Of a stretch of 9,868 nucleotides of DNA, positions 1-6,974 are shown in pieces. The stretch is taken from the NCBI GenBank assembly GCA_946886875.1, contig CAMPJN010000122.1:1-9868 (forward strand), in the 5' to 3' direction. Under the pieces are notes generated by a model. It saw only the letters and a list, made by a program, of their open reading frames with translations. It did not search any database and had not been told where the DNA came from. The position numbers and the translations under genes are program-made. Position 1 is the stretch's first letter. Each line of letters starts with the position of its first letter. This stretch comes from an uncultured Pseudomonas sp. Its GTDB lineage: Bacteria > Pseudomonadota > Gammaproteobacteria > Pseudomonadales > Pseudomonadaceae.

Positions 1-241
1 CAGGTACCCTGGTCGCTTCGGGCACCGCCGGTGGCGTCCTCTGCGACACGCCTGGTTCTGCCACAGGCTCGGCCGCTGGCCTGGTCGGCTCGCGCGTCAC
101 CCGAGTATCAACCGCCACCGTGGGCCGGGTAGGCGCGGCACCCGGTGCCGTGGGCACCGTCGCCGGCTCGGCGGCGGCTAGCAACGGCGACCCGGCGAGC
201 GCACCCAGCAGCAGTGCGACCAGGCCCAAGTGCAAGCTCAC
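1..241 (-). CDS. exported Pro/Ala/Thr-rich protein, N-terminal part only
   Basis: The frame starts at a GTG (239-241) and stays open for 80 codons to the window edge, so the gene is truncated by the window. The GTG overlaps the TGA of the anti-sigma gene (GTGA, 238-241), a typical translational-coupling overlap. The first ~24 residues form a Sec signal peptide: start MSLHLG, a hydrophobic Leu/Ala/Val core, and a likely cut after LLAAA before EPATV. What follows is a low-complexity stretch rich in Pro, Ala, Thr and Val, as in a disordered linker between a membrane or secretion signal and a folded domain. No catalytic motif lies in the visible part and I do not recognise the family. Its place last in a sigma / anti-sigma operon makes it a candidate effector or signal protein of that system. 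Candidates to test are a CHAT or other caspase-like protein, or a subtilase; nothing visible decides. Confidence 0.75.
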   Translation of the reverse strand, partial: MSLHLGLVALLLGALAGSPLLAAAEPATVPTAPGAAPTRPTVAVDTRVTREPTRPAAEPVAEPGVSQRTPPAVPEATRVP

Positions 242-870
242 GGCGCGTTACTCATCAGCGCGGCATGCTGCACCACCGGCTGTTGTTGCAACCACTGCAG
301 CAAAGCCTTGCCATCGGCAAACCGCGAATCGCTCGGCACATATACCTGGACCATACCGAGCGCCGACGGGCCGTCGATCAACAGTGCATCGACCTCGAGC
401 AACAGCTCGCGTATCTGCTGCCACTGGGCGTGTTCGACGAAGCGCAGCTGCAGGCGATAGCCGCCGCTGAGCAATTGCTGTTGTGCTCCGTTGCTTTGCA
501 GGCGCCAATCGCTGTCGGTAGCCGCCGGGCGCGCCAGAATGCCGATCTGCAGCGCCACCACCAGGGCGGCGGCGACGGCCAGGCCGGGCTTCCACCAATC
601 GCGCCGCGGGATCTCCGCTGTTTCCTGGCGCAGACTGCGCTGCAGTCGCGCCCAACCCAGCTCGCCCGGTGCCGGCTGGCGCAGATTCGTCGCCTGCTCC
701 TCCTGGCGCACCGCGGCGGCGAGTTCGCGCAATGCCTGCAACTCCTCCCGGGCCTCGGCGGAGCGCAGCAGCAGCGCCTCCACCTGCTTCCGTTCGGCCG
801 CGTCGAGGGTGCCGTTGAGGTACCAGGGCAATAGCTCCAGCAGCCGTTGATCGTTGTCTTCAATGTCCAT
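238..870 (-). CDS. single-pass anti-sigma factor, zinc-free type
   Basis: A 210-residue protein with the architecture of an ECF anti-sigma factor. Residues 1-55 resemble the cytoplasmic anti-sigma domain (LLPWYLNGTLDAAERKQVEA, then a second helix). A membrane segment lies at about 95-113, after DWWKP. About 95 periplasmic residues follow. In the zinc-binding subfamily this domain carries HxxxCxxC; here the equivalent stretch has Leu/Ser/Ala and the protein contains no cysteine, so it cannot be a classical ZAS domain. The periplasmic part ends in a pattern (LIDGPSALGMVQVYVP, then a helix, then VVQHAAL) loosely like the small ferredoxin-like fold of protease propeptides; this is inference. The ATG has a strong Shine-Dalgarno GAGGTGA five bases or less upstream. 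It follows the sigma gene by 69 bases and overlaps the next gene by 4. It probably holds the sigma factor at the inner membrane until an envelope signal arrives. Confidence 0.85.
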   Translation of the reverse strand: MDIEDNDQRLLELLPWYLNGTLDAAERKQVEALLLRSAEAREELQALRELAAAVRQEEQATNLRQPAPGELGWARLQRSLRQETAEIPRRDWWKPGLAVAAALVVALQIGILARPAATDSDWRLQSNGAQQQLLSGGYRLQLRFVEHAQWQQIRELLLEVDALLIDGPSALGMVQVYVPSDSRFADGKALLQWLQQQPVVQHAALMSNAP

Positions 871-939
871 CGTTCACCTCCGCAATCAGTATCCCTGAGT
901 CGTGAACGGCGACGCATCGGTTCAGTCTTTCGGCCATGT

Positions 940-1494
940 TCAGAGGCCTCCCAGCAGGCGGCGCAGGCACTGCAACAGCTGCTGCTTGGCGTGCATCATG
1001 CGGGTTTTCACGGTGCCGCCGGGAATCCCCATGATCTCGGCGATCTGCGGGTAGGCGAGTTCTTCGAAGAAGGCCAGATAGACCACCTGGCGGTGACTGT
1101 CCTTGAGTTTGTCCACGCAGTGACGCACCTGCTCGCCGCGCTGGTCCAGCTCCAACGCGCCGCTCAGCTCGCAGTGCGCGGGCTGCTCGTCCTCGATATC
1201 GGCGTCGTCGAGGGAGGTGGTCGAGCGCTTGCGCCGCAACAGGTCGACCGATTTGTTGCGGGTGATGCTGAATACCCAGGTACGCACCTGCGAGTTACCG
1301 GCAAAGCTGTCCGCGCGGCGCCAGACCTCGAGCATCACCTCGTTGAGCACCTCGGCGGCATCGGCGCTGTTGCCGAGCGTGCGCATGGAGAACTGGAAGA
1401 CCGCGCCGTGAAAGCGCTGGTAGAACTCGCGCAATGCCCGCTGGTCCTGGCCGGCGATGCGTTGCAGCAATCGTTCGTCGGTGTCATCGCTCAT
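940..1494 (-). CDS. ECF-family RNA polymerase sigma factor
   Basis: A 184-residue group IV (ECF) sigma factor. Region 2 spans roughly 15-90: LREFYQRFHGAVFQFSMRTL, then EVWRRADSF, then the typical RTWVFSITRNKSVDLLRRKR, which melts and recognises the -10 element. A short acidic linker (about 91-125) precedes region 4 at about 128-180, with the helix-turn-helix ELAYPQIAEIMGIPGGTVKT that reads the -35. Both regions look intact and the length is normal. Two in-frame ATGs are possible. The one at 1494 is preferred because AGGGA (1501-1505) lies six bases upstream, whereas it would sit directly against the ATG at 1500. The gene lies 87 bases after the 398-residue exported protein and upstream of its presumed anti-sigma factor. 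It likely drives this cluster and possibly other envelope genes. The subgroup cannot be assigned by eye. Confidence 0.93.
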   Translation of the reverse strand: MSDDTDERLLQRIAGQDQRALREFYQRFHGAVFQFSMRTLGNSADAAEVLNEVMLEVWRRADSFAGNSQVRTWVFSITRNKSVDLLRRKRSTTSLDDADIEDEQPAHCELSGALELDQRGEQVRHCVDKLKDSHRQVVYLAFFEELAYPQIAEIMGIPGGTVKTRMMHAKQQLLQCLRRLLGGL

Positions 1495-1536
1495 CGGCAT
1501 TCCCTGGAAGTGGCGACCTATCGAGTACTAACGCAA

Positions 1537-1576
1537 CGGCCTGCGGCGGAGCGCTCGAGGCGCCCGTAGCAGGCCG
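1537..1576 (-). repeat. inverted repeat between envelope gene and sigma gene
   Basis: Eight-base perfect arms CGGCCTGC (1537-1544) and GCAGGCCG (1569-1576) enclose an inner GGCG / CGCC pair separated by a short bulge. It sits in the 87-base gap between the 398-residue gene and the sigma factor gene. There is no T-run after it on the minus strand, so it is not a standard intrinsic terminator. It could partly separate expression of the two halves of the cluster, or be an RNA-stability hairpin. Confidence 0.35.
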
Positions 1577-1581
1577 GGTTT

Positions 1582-2778
1582 TCATGGCTGGTAACGCACC
1601 CGCCATTCCTGGCTGCGGCCGATCAGCGAACCGTTCTGATCGTGAGCGGTAACGCGCCACAGGTAGTAGCGGCCAGGCTCGAGCTTGTTGCGCAGCAAGG
1701 CCGACAAGGCGGTTTGGGTGATGCTGGCTGGCAGCAGCATACCGGAGACGAAGCTTGGCGACTCGCCGAGCACATCGGCAGCGTTGGGCTGCTTTTCGGT
1801 GCTGGCGAACAACTGCAACTGATAAACCACCGCGCCCTCGACCGTGCGCCATTTGAACGCGGTTTTGTCATCCACCTCGCCGCTCTGCGGGCTGGCATCG
1901 ATCAACACTCGGGCGGACGGGTCGCTGGCGCCGAGAACTTCGTAAACGGTTTCCACTGTGAGTGCCTCGATCGGACATCCGGAATCCAGCACCAAGCCAT
2001 CGGCCGGCACCATTTCAGGGTTGCTGACGCAGAAACGCACCCGGTATTTGCCGGCCTTGCCGACCGGCAGCAACGGGCTGGTCAGGGTTTGCTGCTGAGC
2101 GTTGCCAAGATGGCTACGCACCAGAGTCAGGGTGCGGTAGAACGGTCGACCTTCGCTGCTGCCGGGTTCGGCGACCTGCCAACGCCCTTCGAGCAGACCA
2201 TTGCCGCTGTAGGTCATCAGCACCTTGGCTTTGATCTCGCTATCGGGCGGCACTACCTTGATCCGCTGGTTGTCGGTAAAGCTCAGGCTCAGGCGCTGCA
2301 ACAACAGCTCGCCGCCGAGGTTCTCGCGCGGCGCGCGCAGGCCGCTGGACACCAGATTGAGTATTACCTGGCCACGCATCACACGGCCACCGGCAAGATC
2401 GCTGAAGTTGCGCGCCAGAACCACCCGACGAATGCCCTGCTGCTGCCAGTTTTGCACGCTGGCGGCGGGTAGCTCGATGAATTCGCTGAACAGGTAAGGA
2501 CCGCTGCCGCTTTGCATAAGCGAGCCGCCGACCGTGGCGAGAATGTTGCCGCTGGCCGCGTCTATCACCTGCAAGGCGCCGGACGTGGCACCACCGCTAT
2601 GCCCCGGTGTGGTGGATACCTGCCAATTGAGCGCCAGGTTGTTGTTCTGCGTGGCGAGCAATTGCCGCTGCGCGGACTGCCCCTTGATTGCCTGCAGATC
2701 CGCCTTGGCGGATAACAGCGGCAGCGCTGCACACAGCAGCACCAGCGCAAGCCGCATGGGCTTATAGAGCTTTTTCAT
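1582..2778 (-). CDS. exported beta-rich protein of unknown function (398 aa)
   Basis: The protein begins with a good Sec signal peptide (MKKLYKPMRLALVLLCAALP, cut likely after SAKA at residue 26). The Cys at 16 lacks a proper lipobox (preceded by LL), so a lipoprotein is unlikely. The mature part is beta-rich with many short hydrophobic strands. Two cysteines in the middle (VRFCVSNPEM and LDSGCPIEAL) could form a disulfide in the periplasm. The C-terminal ~100 residues read like a fibronectin-III / Ig-like domain (AFKWRTVEGAVVYQLQLFAS, then YYLWRVTAHD). I do not recognise the family and see no enzymatic motif. The Shine-Dalgarno AAAGGTGA sits just before the ATG. It starts 48 bases after the barrel gene, so the two are almost certainly co-transcribed. 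A periplasmic or surface partner of the barrel is the simplest inference. Confidence 0.85.
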   Translation of the reverse strand: MKKLYKPMRLALVLLCAALPLLSAKADLQAIKGQSAQRQLLATQNNNLALNWQVSTTPGHSGGATSGALQVIDAASGNILATVGGSLMQSGSGPYLFSEFIELPAASVQNWQQQGIRRVVLARNFSDLAGGRVMRGQVILNLVSSGLRAPRENLGGELLLQRLSLSFTDNQRIKVVPPDSEIKAKVLMTYSGNGLLEGRWQVAEPGSSEGRPFYRTLTLVRSHLGNAQQQTLTSPLLPVGKAGKYRVRFCVSNPEMVPADGLVLDSGCPIEALTVETVYEVLGASDPSARVLIDASPQSGEVDDKTAFKWRTVEGAVVYQLQLFASTEKQPNAADVLGESPSFVSGMLLPASITQTALSALLRNKLEPGRYYLWRVTAHDQNGSLIGRSQEWRVRYQP

Positions 2779-2826
2779 GTTTCACCTTTCCCGTCGGCTC
2801 GCCAATGCTCGAGTCGACCTTGAATA

Positions 2827-4968
2827 TCAGTTGCTATGGGTGTCCCAGCGCAGGTCGAAGCCCAGCAACAGTTGCCAGTCCTCCCTGCCCAGGTCGTAAA
2901 GTTCGCTGTCCTGCTTGGCGTAGCTGCCTTTGAGAAACCAATCGATGCCGGGGCTCAAACCCCTGGGCTGACTGGCGCTCCAGGTCAGTTGCAGATTGGC
3001 GGTCTGCTGCAATTGGTTATCGCCGAGAAAGCCGCTCTCGCCGAAATGGCTGCGATCGCGGCCGTGGTAATAGGAGGCATTGAGGCGCCAGCGTTGCGGC
3101 ACGATCTGCCAGACCATATCGAGCCCGCGGCTGGTGCTGCGGTAGATGTCACCGTCGTCGAGCGCCTGCTGCTTGCTCCACTGCCAACTGGTGGACAGGC
3201 TCAGGTTATCCAGCGGCGTATAGCCCAGCTGCAGAGTGGTCATGCGGCTGCGCTGGTCGGACGGCGGTTCGTAGACCAGAAAGCCCTGTTGCTCGACCGA
3301 CCGCGAATGGTCGCGAGTGTCCTGCACGCTATGCTGCACCGACCAGTTCCAGCGGTTCTGGTAGAAGTTGATGCCAAACAGGCTTTCGCGGGTGCGGTCG
3401 TTGACATCGAAGCCGACCACTTCGGCATCCTCGCGGTCCTGGCGCCGACGGGTTTCGCTGAACCCGGCGTTCAGCGACGGCACCCCGAGCAACTTCCAGG
3501 GCAGCGCCTCGGCGTCCACCATCGGGTAGTAGTAGAGGTTGAACAAGCGCCGTTGAGTGACCTGATCCGCCACCTCGTCCTGGTCGTCAAGGTTATTGGT
3601 TTCCCGCGCCAACTCGGCTTCCATCTGCAGGTTGCCGATAAAGCCCTGCCAGTTGACGCGATCCAGTAGCAGGTCGCCCGGCAGGTACAGGTTGCCCAGG
3701 GAAAAGTAATCGAGTCCGACCTGGCGGCGCTGCAAGGTCAGGCTCCATTGATCGAAAGGGCCGGCGGCGAACCAGGAGCCGGAATTCAACTGCGCCTGCA
3801 GATCATGGGACTGGTCGCGGCGCGCGCCTTCGCCGAAACCCAGGCCATCGCTGTCGAAGCTGGCGCTGGCGTAGTCGGCATGCAGCCACAGGCTGTTGTT
3901 GCCCAAGCGCGAATCCACGCCGAGGTTCCAGCTGCTGCCGGCATAGCGCACGGCCTGATCGGGCGACCACTGACCGATGCTGCTGTCGGTGGTTTCGCCA
4001 TCAATAAAGCCGGCCGTGATCTGCAGCAATTGCGGATCGTCCGGCAGCGGCGCGAAAGTCAGCAGGCCGCCGGCACTGCGCTCCTCGGAGCGCCCGGGGA
4101 AACCCAGGCGGTGCCGGTAGTCGGTCAAAGGTTCACTTTGCACGCCGAACACATCGAGCTGCAACGGGCCTTCCAGGGCGTCGCCCAGAGTCACCACCGC
4201 ACCGCGGCGCTGATAGGCGCTGAACAGCAGATCCTCGCGTGCGACGTTGTAATTGCCCAGCGCCAGCCCCTGCCGATACAGACCGCTGCCACGGGACGCG
4301 GCCAGGCGATAGTTCGGCAGTTCCCATTCATAGCCGTTGGGGTTGTTCAGGCTGTTGTTGTCGTACAGGGCATCCAGTTCGGCCTGCCAGCGACCGTGCT
4401 CGCCTTCGCCCTGGCCGCGATAGCTGACGCCACCATTGCTCGCGTAATGCGGCGTGTCGGCATAGTTCGCCGGATTTTTCTCGTCGATCCGGTAGTTGTT
4501 GCTGAGCAACACATAGAGCGAATGTTCACGGCTAACACCGCTCGACTCTGCAACGGGCGCGGCAGCGTCATCGATTACCTGCAGCTCATCGTCGGGGTCG
4601 GCCATCTGTGGCGACGCCGACTCGCCCACCTCGACACTCGCCTCGAGCAGGGTGTCGACATTGCCGTTGGCGTAGAACACCAGCACCACCAATGGGTGAC
4701 GCCCGCCGCTGAGCTGCATCGGCATGTCCAGGAGAAGCTCGCCACCCTGGCGCGAAGTAAGCGCAGTGACATCGTAGCCGTCGAGTTCGACCGCCAGGTT
4801 GTCGCCCTCGGCCAGGCCTTCCAGACCGATCACGCCAAAACTCAACTGGGTCTGCTCGGCAGCCATGCTCAGCAACTCTTCGGCCCAGCTCTGTCCAGCC
4901 AGCGTGCTCAACAGCAACAACGAGCAACAGTGGCGAGCGGAGCCGCCGATGTGTCGAAGGAGTGTCAT
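2827..4968 (-). CDS. predicted outer-membrane beta-barrel protein with N-terminal Ig-like domain (713 aa)
   Basis: The start at 4968 is chosen over an upstream in-frame ATG at 5049. It has AAGGG seven bases upstream and begins directly with a signal peptide (MTLLRHIGGSARHCCSLLLL, cut near GQSWA at residue 29). The upstream ATG would add 27 charged residues in front. After the signal, residues ~30-115 form a small beta-sandwich-like domain (LAVELDGYDVTAL, then GGRHPLVVLVFYANG), followed by an acidic linker. The remaining ~570 residues show the alternating aromatic / polar strands, Gly/Asn/Asp turns and paired Tyr/Trp typical of a large outer-membrane barrel (for example NLYYYPMVDAEALPWKLLG, GINFYQNRWNWSVQHS, DWQLLLGFDLRWDTHSN). 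It has no TonB box or plug that I can see and does not end in the usual C-terminal Phe; the last aromatic is four residues before Asn. I do not recognise the family. It is the first gene of the cluster and could be a porin, an export channel or a surface anchor. Confidence 0.85.
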   Translation of the reverse strand: MTLLRHIGGSARHCCSLLLLSTLAGQSWAEELLSMAAEQTQLSFGVIGLEGLAEGDNLAVELDGYDVTALTSRQGGELLLDMPMQLSGGRHPLVVLVFYANGNVDTLLEASVEVGESASPQMADPDDELQVIDDAAAPVAESSGVSREHSLYVLLSNNYRIDEKNPANYADTPHYASNGGVSYRGQGEGEHGRWQAELDALYDNNSLNNPNGYEWELPNYRLAASRGSGLYRQGLALGNYNVAREDLLFSAYQRRGAVVTLGDALEGPLQLDVFGVQSEPLTDYRHRLGFPGRSEERSAGGLLTFAPLPDDPQLLQITAGFIDGETTDSSIGQWSPDQAVRYAGSSWNLGVDSRLGNNSLWLHADYASASFDSDGLGFGEGARRDQSHDLQAQLNSGSWFAAGPFDQWSLTLQRRQVGLDYFSLGNLYLPGDLLLDRVNWQGFIGNLQMEAELARETNNLDDQDEVADQVTQRRLFNLYYYPMVDAEALPWKLLGVPSLNAGFSETRRRQDREDAEVVGFDVNDRTRESLFGINFYQNRWNWSVQHSVQDTRDHSRSVEQQGFLVYEPPSDQRSRMTTLQLGYTPLDNLSLSTSWQWSKQQALDDGDIYRSTSRGLDMVWQIVPQRWRLNASYYHGRDRSHFGESGFLGDNQLQQTANLQLTWSASQPRGLSPGIDWFLKGSYAKQDSELYDLGREDWQLLLGFDLRWDTHSN

Positions 4969-5314
4969 GAAAGTGCCCTTGGCGAGTGATCGCAATCGGT
5001 CCGAAACTGCCAGCCGGCGATTCTTATTGGTTTGCCAACGCGCGCCCATACGCCCATGGGGTTGGTGCGTCGTCGAATAGCCGCCAGCGTGTCGCCGGCG
5101 GCAAGGCGAACGCGCGCGCTCGCCCTGCGCAGGCGAGTATAGCCAGCCTGCGTAGCGCCGTTCGCCTGGTCATGGCGCGCGCTAGCAACGTAAAGATGAT
5201 CTCGAAACGGCATGGTGGCTGCCCTGTACGGTGAGTGACACCCCTGTGTCGTCAGCCGCCACCTCTGCGGTTCAATTTTTTTGCGGCCGCGCAGCTGTAC
5301 CCCACTGGGTGGCT
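4969..5314. other. intergenic region upstream of the ECF-linked cluster
   Basis: These 346 bases separate the barrel gene from the porin terminator. I see no convincing gene. The short frames overlap each other, have no matching ribosome binding site, and lie in GC-rich sequence. Contents are a possible promoter with a dyad (5119-5164), a small perfect inverted repeat GACAC-CCCT-GTGTC (5237-5250), and a direct pair of TGGGCG motifs near 5044-5057 on the minus strand. As the only long gap upstream of the cluster it should hold the cluster's main promoter. Confidence 0.6.
5119..5164 (-). promoter_or_regulatory. candidate promoter and operator of the barrel / sigma cluster
   Basis: The minus strand carries TATACT (5136-5141), a fair -10 hexamer. 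About 17 bases upstream lies CGAACG (5159-5164), poor for sigma-70 but containing the GAAC core often seen in ECF -35 elements. Just downstream, near the expected start site at about 5129, six-base arms CTCGCC (5119-5124) and GGCGAG (5132-5137) form a dyad around CTGCGCA that could be an operator. The transcript would have a ~160-base leader. The -35 is weak, so this is tentative. Confidence 0.3.
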
Positions 5315-5343
5315 AAAAAAAAGCCCGGACCAGGGTCCGGGCT
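5315..5343 (-). terminator. intrinsic terminator of the OprD-family porin gene
   Basis: On the minus strand the stem AGCCCGGACC (minus strand, 5343-5334, pairing with 5331-5322) closes a tiny loop and runs directly into eight Ts (5322-5315). The perfect ten-base GC-rich stem plus T-run is a textbook rho-independent terminator. It lies about 56 bases after the porin stop codon and should insulate the downstream barrel gene from porin transcription. Confidence 0.95.
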
Positions 5344-5398
5344 CAACGTGCTCAGCGTCGAAATGGATGCAACAGATCGACGTATCGCATTACCAATA

Positions 5399-6655
5399 TC
5401 AGAACAGCGGCAGGGTATAGCTGACGATCAGGCGGTTCTCGTCGATGTCGCGGCCGAAGTTGTTGCGCACCATGGCGTTGCGCCATTTCAGGCCGAGGTT
5501 TTTCAGCGGGCCAGCCTGCACCACGTAGGCGAGGTCCATATCGCGTTCCCACTCACGGCCGTCGGACACACCGTCGCCGCGGTCGATGTTGTCGCCGCTC
5601 AGGTAACGGGTCATAAAGGTCAGGCCTGGGATGCCGATCGAGGCGAAGTCGAAGTCGTAGCGCGCCTGCCAGGATTTTTCATCCTTGGCGGCGAAGTTGC
5701 CGATCTGCACATAGTTGACCAGGAACGGGTCGGTACCGCTGACGTAAGCCGCGCCGGTATCGCCGCTCATGCTCTGATAGCCCAAACCGAATTTATGACC
5801 GCTCAGGGCGTAGGTGACCATGGCGCCGAAGGCCTTGTTGTCGACGTTGCTATCGCCATCGTCGGTAGAGCGCGCGTAACGCAGGTCGGTCTTCAGCGAT
5901 TGCTTATCGCCCAGCGGCAACACATGCACCAGGTTGAAGGAGTGCTGCTTGTACAGGTCTTCCAGGTTGCTGTAGTAATAACCGCCGCTGAGGCTGTCGC
6001 TGAACTTGTAAGTGCCGCCGGCGAAGACGAACTCGTTGCTCAGGTTGTCGTCGCTGAAGGTAATGCCGCTGAGCGTGAAGGTGTTCAGCTTCATGTCTTC
6101 ATAATCACCGGAGTTGCGGTGGTTGACCTCATCCAGGTAACCGGCATCAAGGGTCAGCCCGGCGACTTCCTTGGAGACCAGCTGGCCGCCGCGGAACACC
6201 TGCGGCAGCAGGCGACCATCACTGGAACCGATGGCCATATTCTTCAGCTGCAGTGAGCCGACCTTGAGTACGGTCTCGGAGACCTTGGCCTTGGCGGCCA
6301 GACCGAGGTCGCCATAGTTATCCTGGGAACCGCCCGACTCACGGTCGGAAACCAGCAGGCCGCTGCCGGCGGTGCCGTCACCGGAGTCCAGCTTGAAGCC
6401 GAAAGTGCCCAGCGCGTCGATGCCGAAACCCACAGTGCCCTCGGTGTAACCGGATTCCAGGCGTAGCAGGAAGCCCTGCGCCCATTCTTCCTGTTTGGCC
6501 TGACCGGCGCCTTCGCGGAAATCGCGGTTGAAGTAGAAGTTACGCGCTTCGATGCTGGCCTTGCTGTCCTTGAGGAACTCGGCGTTGGCGATTTGGCTCA
6601 GGGACAAGCCCAGGGTGCCGGCGGCTATGGCCAGCGCCAGGGAGGTCTTTCTCAT
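5399..6655 (-). CDS. OprD-family outer-membrane porin
   Basis: A 418-residue protein, the usual size of the Pseudomonas OprD / Occ substrate-specific channels, which take up amino acids, carboxylates and other small nutrients through an 18-strand barrel. The signal peptide is clear (MRKTSLALAIAAGTLGLSLS, cut after QIANA at 25). The mature protein opens with the family signature EFLKDSKASIEARNFYFNRDF, here slightly varied, then EEWAQGFLLRLESGYTEGTVGFGID and the conserved LGTFGFKLDSG. Middle motifs LLPQVFRGGQLVSKEVAGL and TLDAGYLDEVNHR fit, and the chain ends in NRLIVSYTLPLF with the terminal Phe of barrel proteins. The start at 6655 has GGAG nine bases upstream; extension to upstream starts would add an unlikely Arg/Pro-rich tail. 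It appears monocistronic, with its own terminator and a long upstream regulatory region. Substrate class cannot be told by eye, and no transporter gene sits alongside to suggest one. Confidence 0.95.
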   Translation of the reverse strand: MRKTSLALAIAAGTLGLSLSQIANAEFLKDSKASIEARNFYFNRDFREGAGQAKQEEWAQGFLLRLESGYTEGTVGFGIDALGTFGFKLDSGDGTAGSGLLVSDRESGGSQDNYGDLGLAAKAKVSETVLKVGSLQLKNMAIGSSDGRLLPQVFRGGQLVSKEVAGLTLDAGYLDEVNHRNSGDYEDMKLNTFTLSGITFSDDNLSNEFVFAGGTYKFSDSLSGGYYYSNLEDLYKQHSFNLVHVLPLGDKQSLKTDLRYARSTDDGDSNVDNKAFGAMVTYALSGHKFGLGYQSMSGDTGAAYVSGTDPFLVNYVQIGNFAAKDEKSWQARYDFDFASIGIPGLTFMTRYLSGDNIDRGDGVSDGREWERDMDLAYVVQAGPLKNLGLKWRNAMVRNNFGRDIDENRLIVSYTLPLF

Positions 6656-6821
6656 TATGGTTTTCTCCAGTTTAAGGGGTGGCACATCGGTCCTGGCGCG
6701 CCTCCAAGGAGGCAGAGGCCCACGCACGGACCGAATTCGACGGTTCGCCCAGACAGGCACCAGCCGGCCGGCGCATAGGCGCCAACGCCGCAGGGCATCG
6801 GTGGGTGAACGGAATTGGGGG

Positions 6822-6896
6822 CTAGGGCGCGGCGCGCGGGCCGGCAAGCACGCAGCAAGGGTTGGCGAAGCAACGGCGGAGGTCGATAAGGATCAT
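6822..6896 (-). CDS. possible 24-codon leader peptide ORF (weak)
   Basis: An ATG at 6896 begins a 24-codon frame (MILIDLRRCFANPCCVLAGP, then RAAP, stop TAG at 6822-6824). It lies in the predicted porin leader RNA, with a weak purine-rich stretch GAAGAGA about seven bases upstream. It contains three cysteines and no repeated regulatory codons. It may be a leader peptide, the stump of a lost gene, or chance. I list it because its upstream sequence looks more like a real translation start than the other small frames here. Confidence 0.2.
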   Translation of the reverse strand: MILIDLRRCFANPCCVLAGPRAAP

Positions 6897-6905
6897 GCTG
6901 TGGTC

Positions 6906-6921
6906 TCTTCGTTTTTATTGT
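6906..6921 (-). promoter_or_regulatory. A-rich Hfq/Crc-like motif in porin leader
   Basis: On the minus strand ACAATAAAAACGAAGA lies just before the ATG at 6896 and ~26 bases after the predicted sigma-54 start site. It resembles the A-rich (A-R-N) repeats by which Hfq with Crc represses catabolic and uptake genes in Pseudomonas. Such sites normally overlap the start of the repressed gene; here the porin start is 250 bases further on, so the role is uncertain. Confidence 0.3.
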
Positions 6922-6956
6922 GTGCCGGCCGAGACAGCCGGTGGTTGAAGAGCCCT

Positions 6957-6974
6957 AAGCGGATACCGTGCCAA
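6957..6974 (-). promoter_or_regulatory. sigma-54 (RpoN) -24/-12 promoter, likely for the porin
   Basis: On the minus strand TTGGCACGGTATCCGCTT has the near-perfect -24 block TTGGCACG. The invariant GG and GC pairs are separated by exactly ten bases, as in the consensus TGGCACG-N4-TTGC; only the two bases before the GC (CC rather than TT) deviate. Transcription would start near 6947, giving a ~290-base leader before the porin ATG. An enhancer-binding activator would be required, and a dyad at suitable distance lies upstream. No activator gene is in the window. Confidence 0.6.

Noticed and set aside
847..1569. Plus-strand open frame of 240 codons opposite the sigma factor
   Set aside because: It is antisense to an unmistakable ECF sigma factor and has no domain signature or plausible ribosome binding site.
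2836..4989. Long plus-strand open frames (2836-3669, 3748-4989) opposite the barrel gene
   Set aside because: They are antisense to a gene with a signal peptide, ribosome binding site and clear barrel pattern. GC-rich codon bias commonly keeps the opposite frame open, and their Ala/Gln/Val/His-rich sequences have no domain signature.
4969..5049. Longer start for the barrel protein at 5049
   Set aside because: It would put 27 charged residues before a good signal peptide; the ATG at 4968 has its own Shine-Dalgarno sequence.
5231..6256. Plus-strand open frame of 341 codons opposite the OprD-family porin
   Set aside because: It crosses the porin terminator and lies antisense to a firmly identified gene. 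The Val/Ala/Gln-rich translation looks like a codon-bias shadow.
6655..6873. Minus-strand frame of 72 codons in the porin leader as a small gene
   Set aside because: Pro/Arg/Cys-rich without a ribosome binding site or recognisable features, ending against the porin start; likely chance in GC-rich leader sequence.
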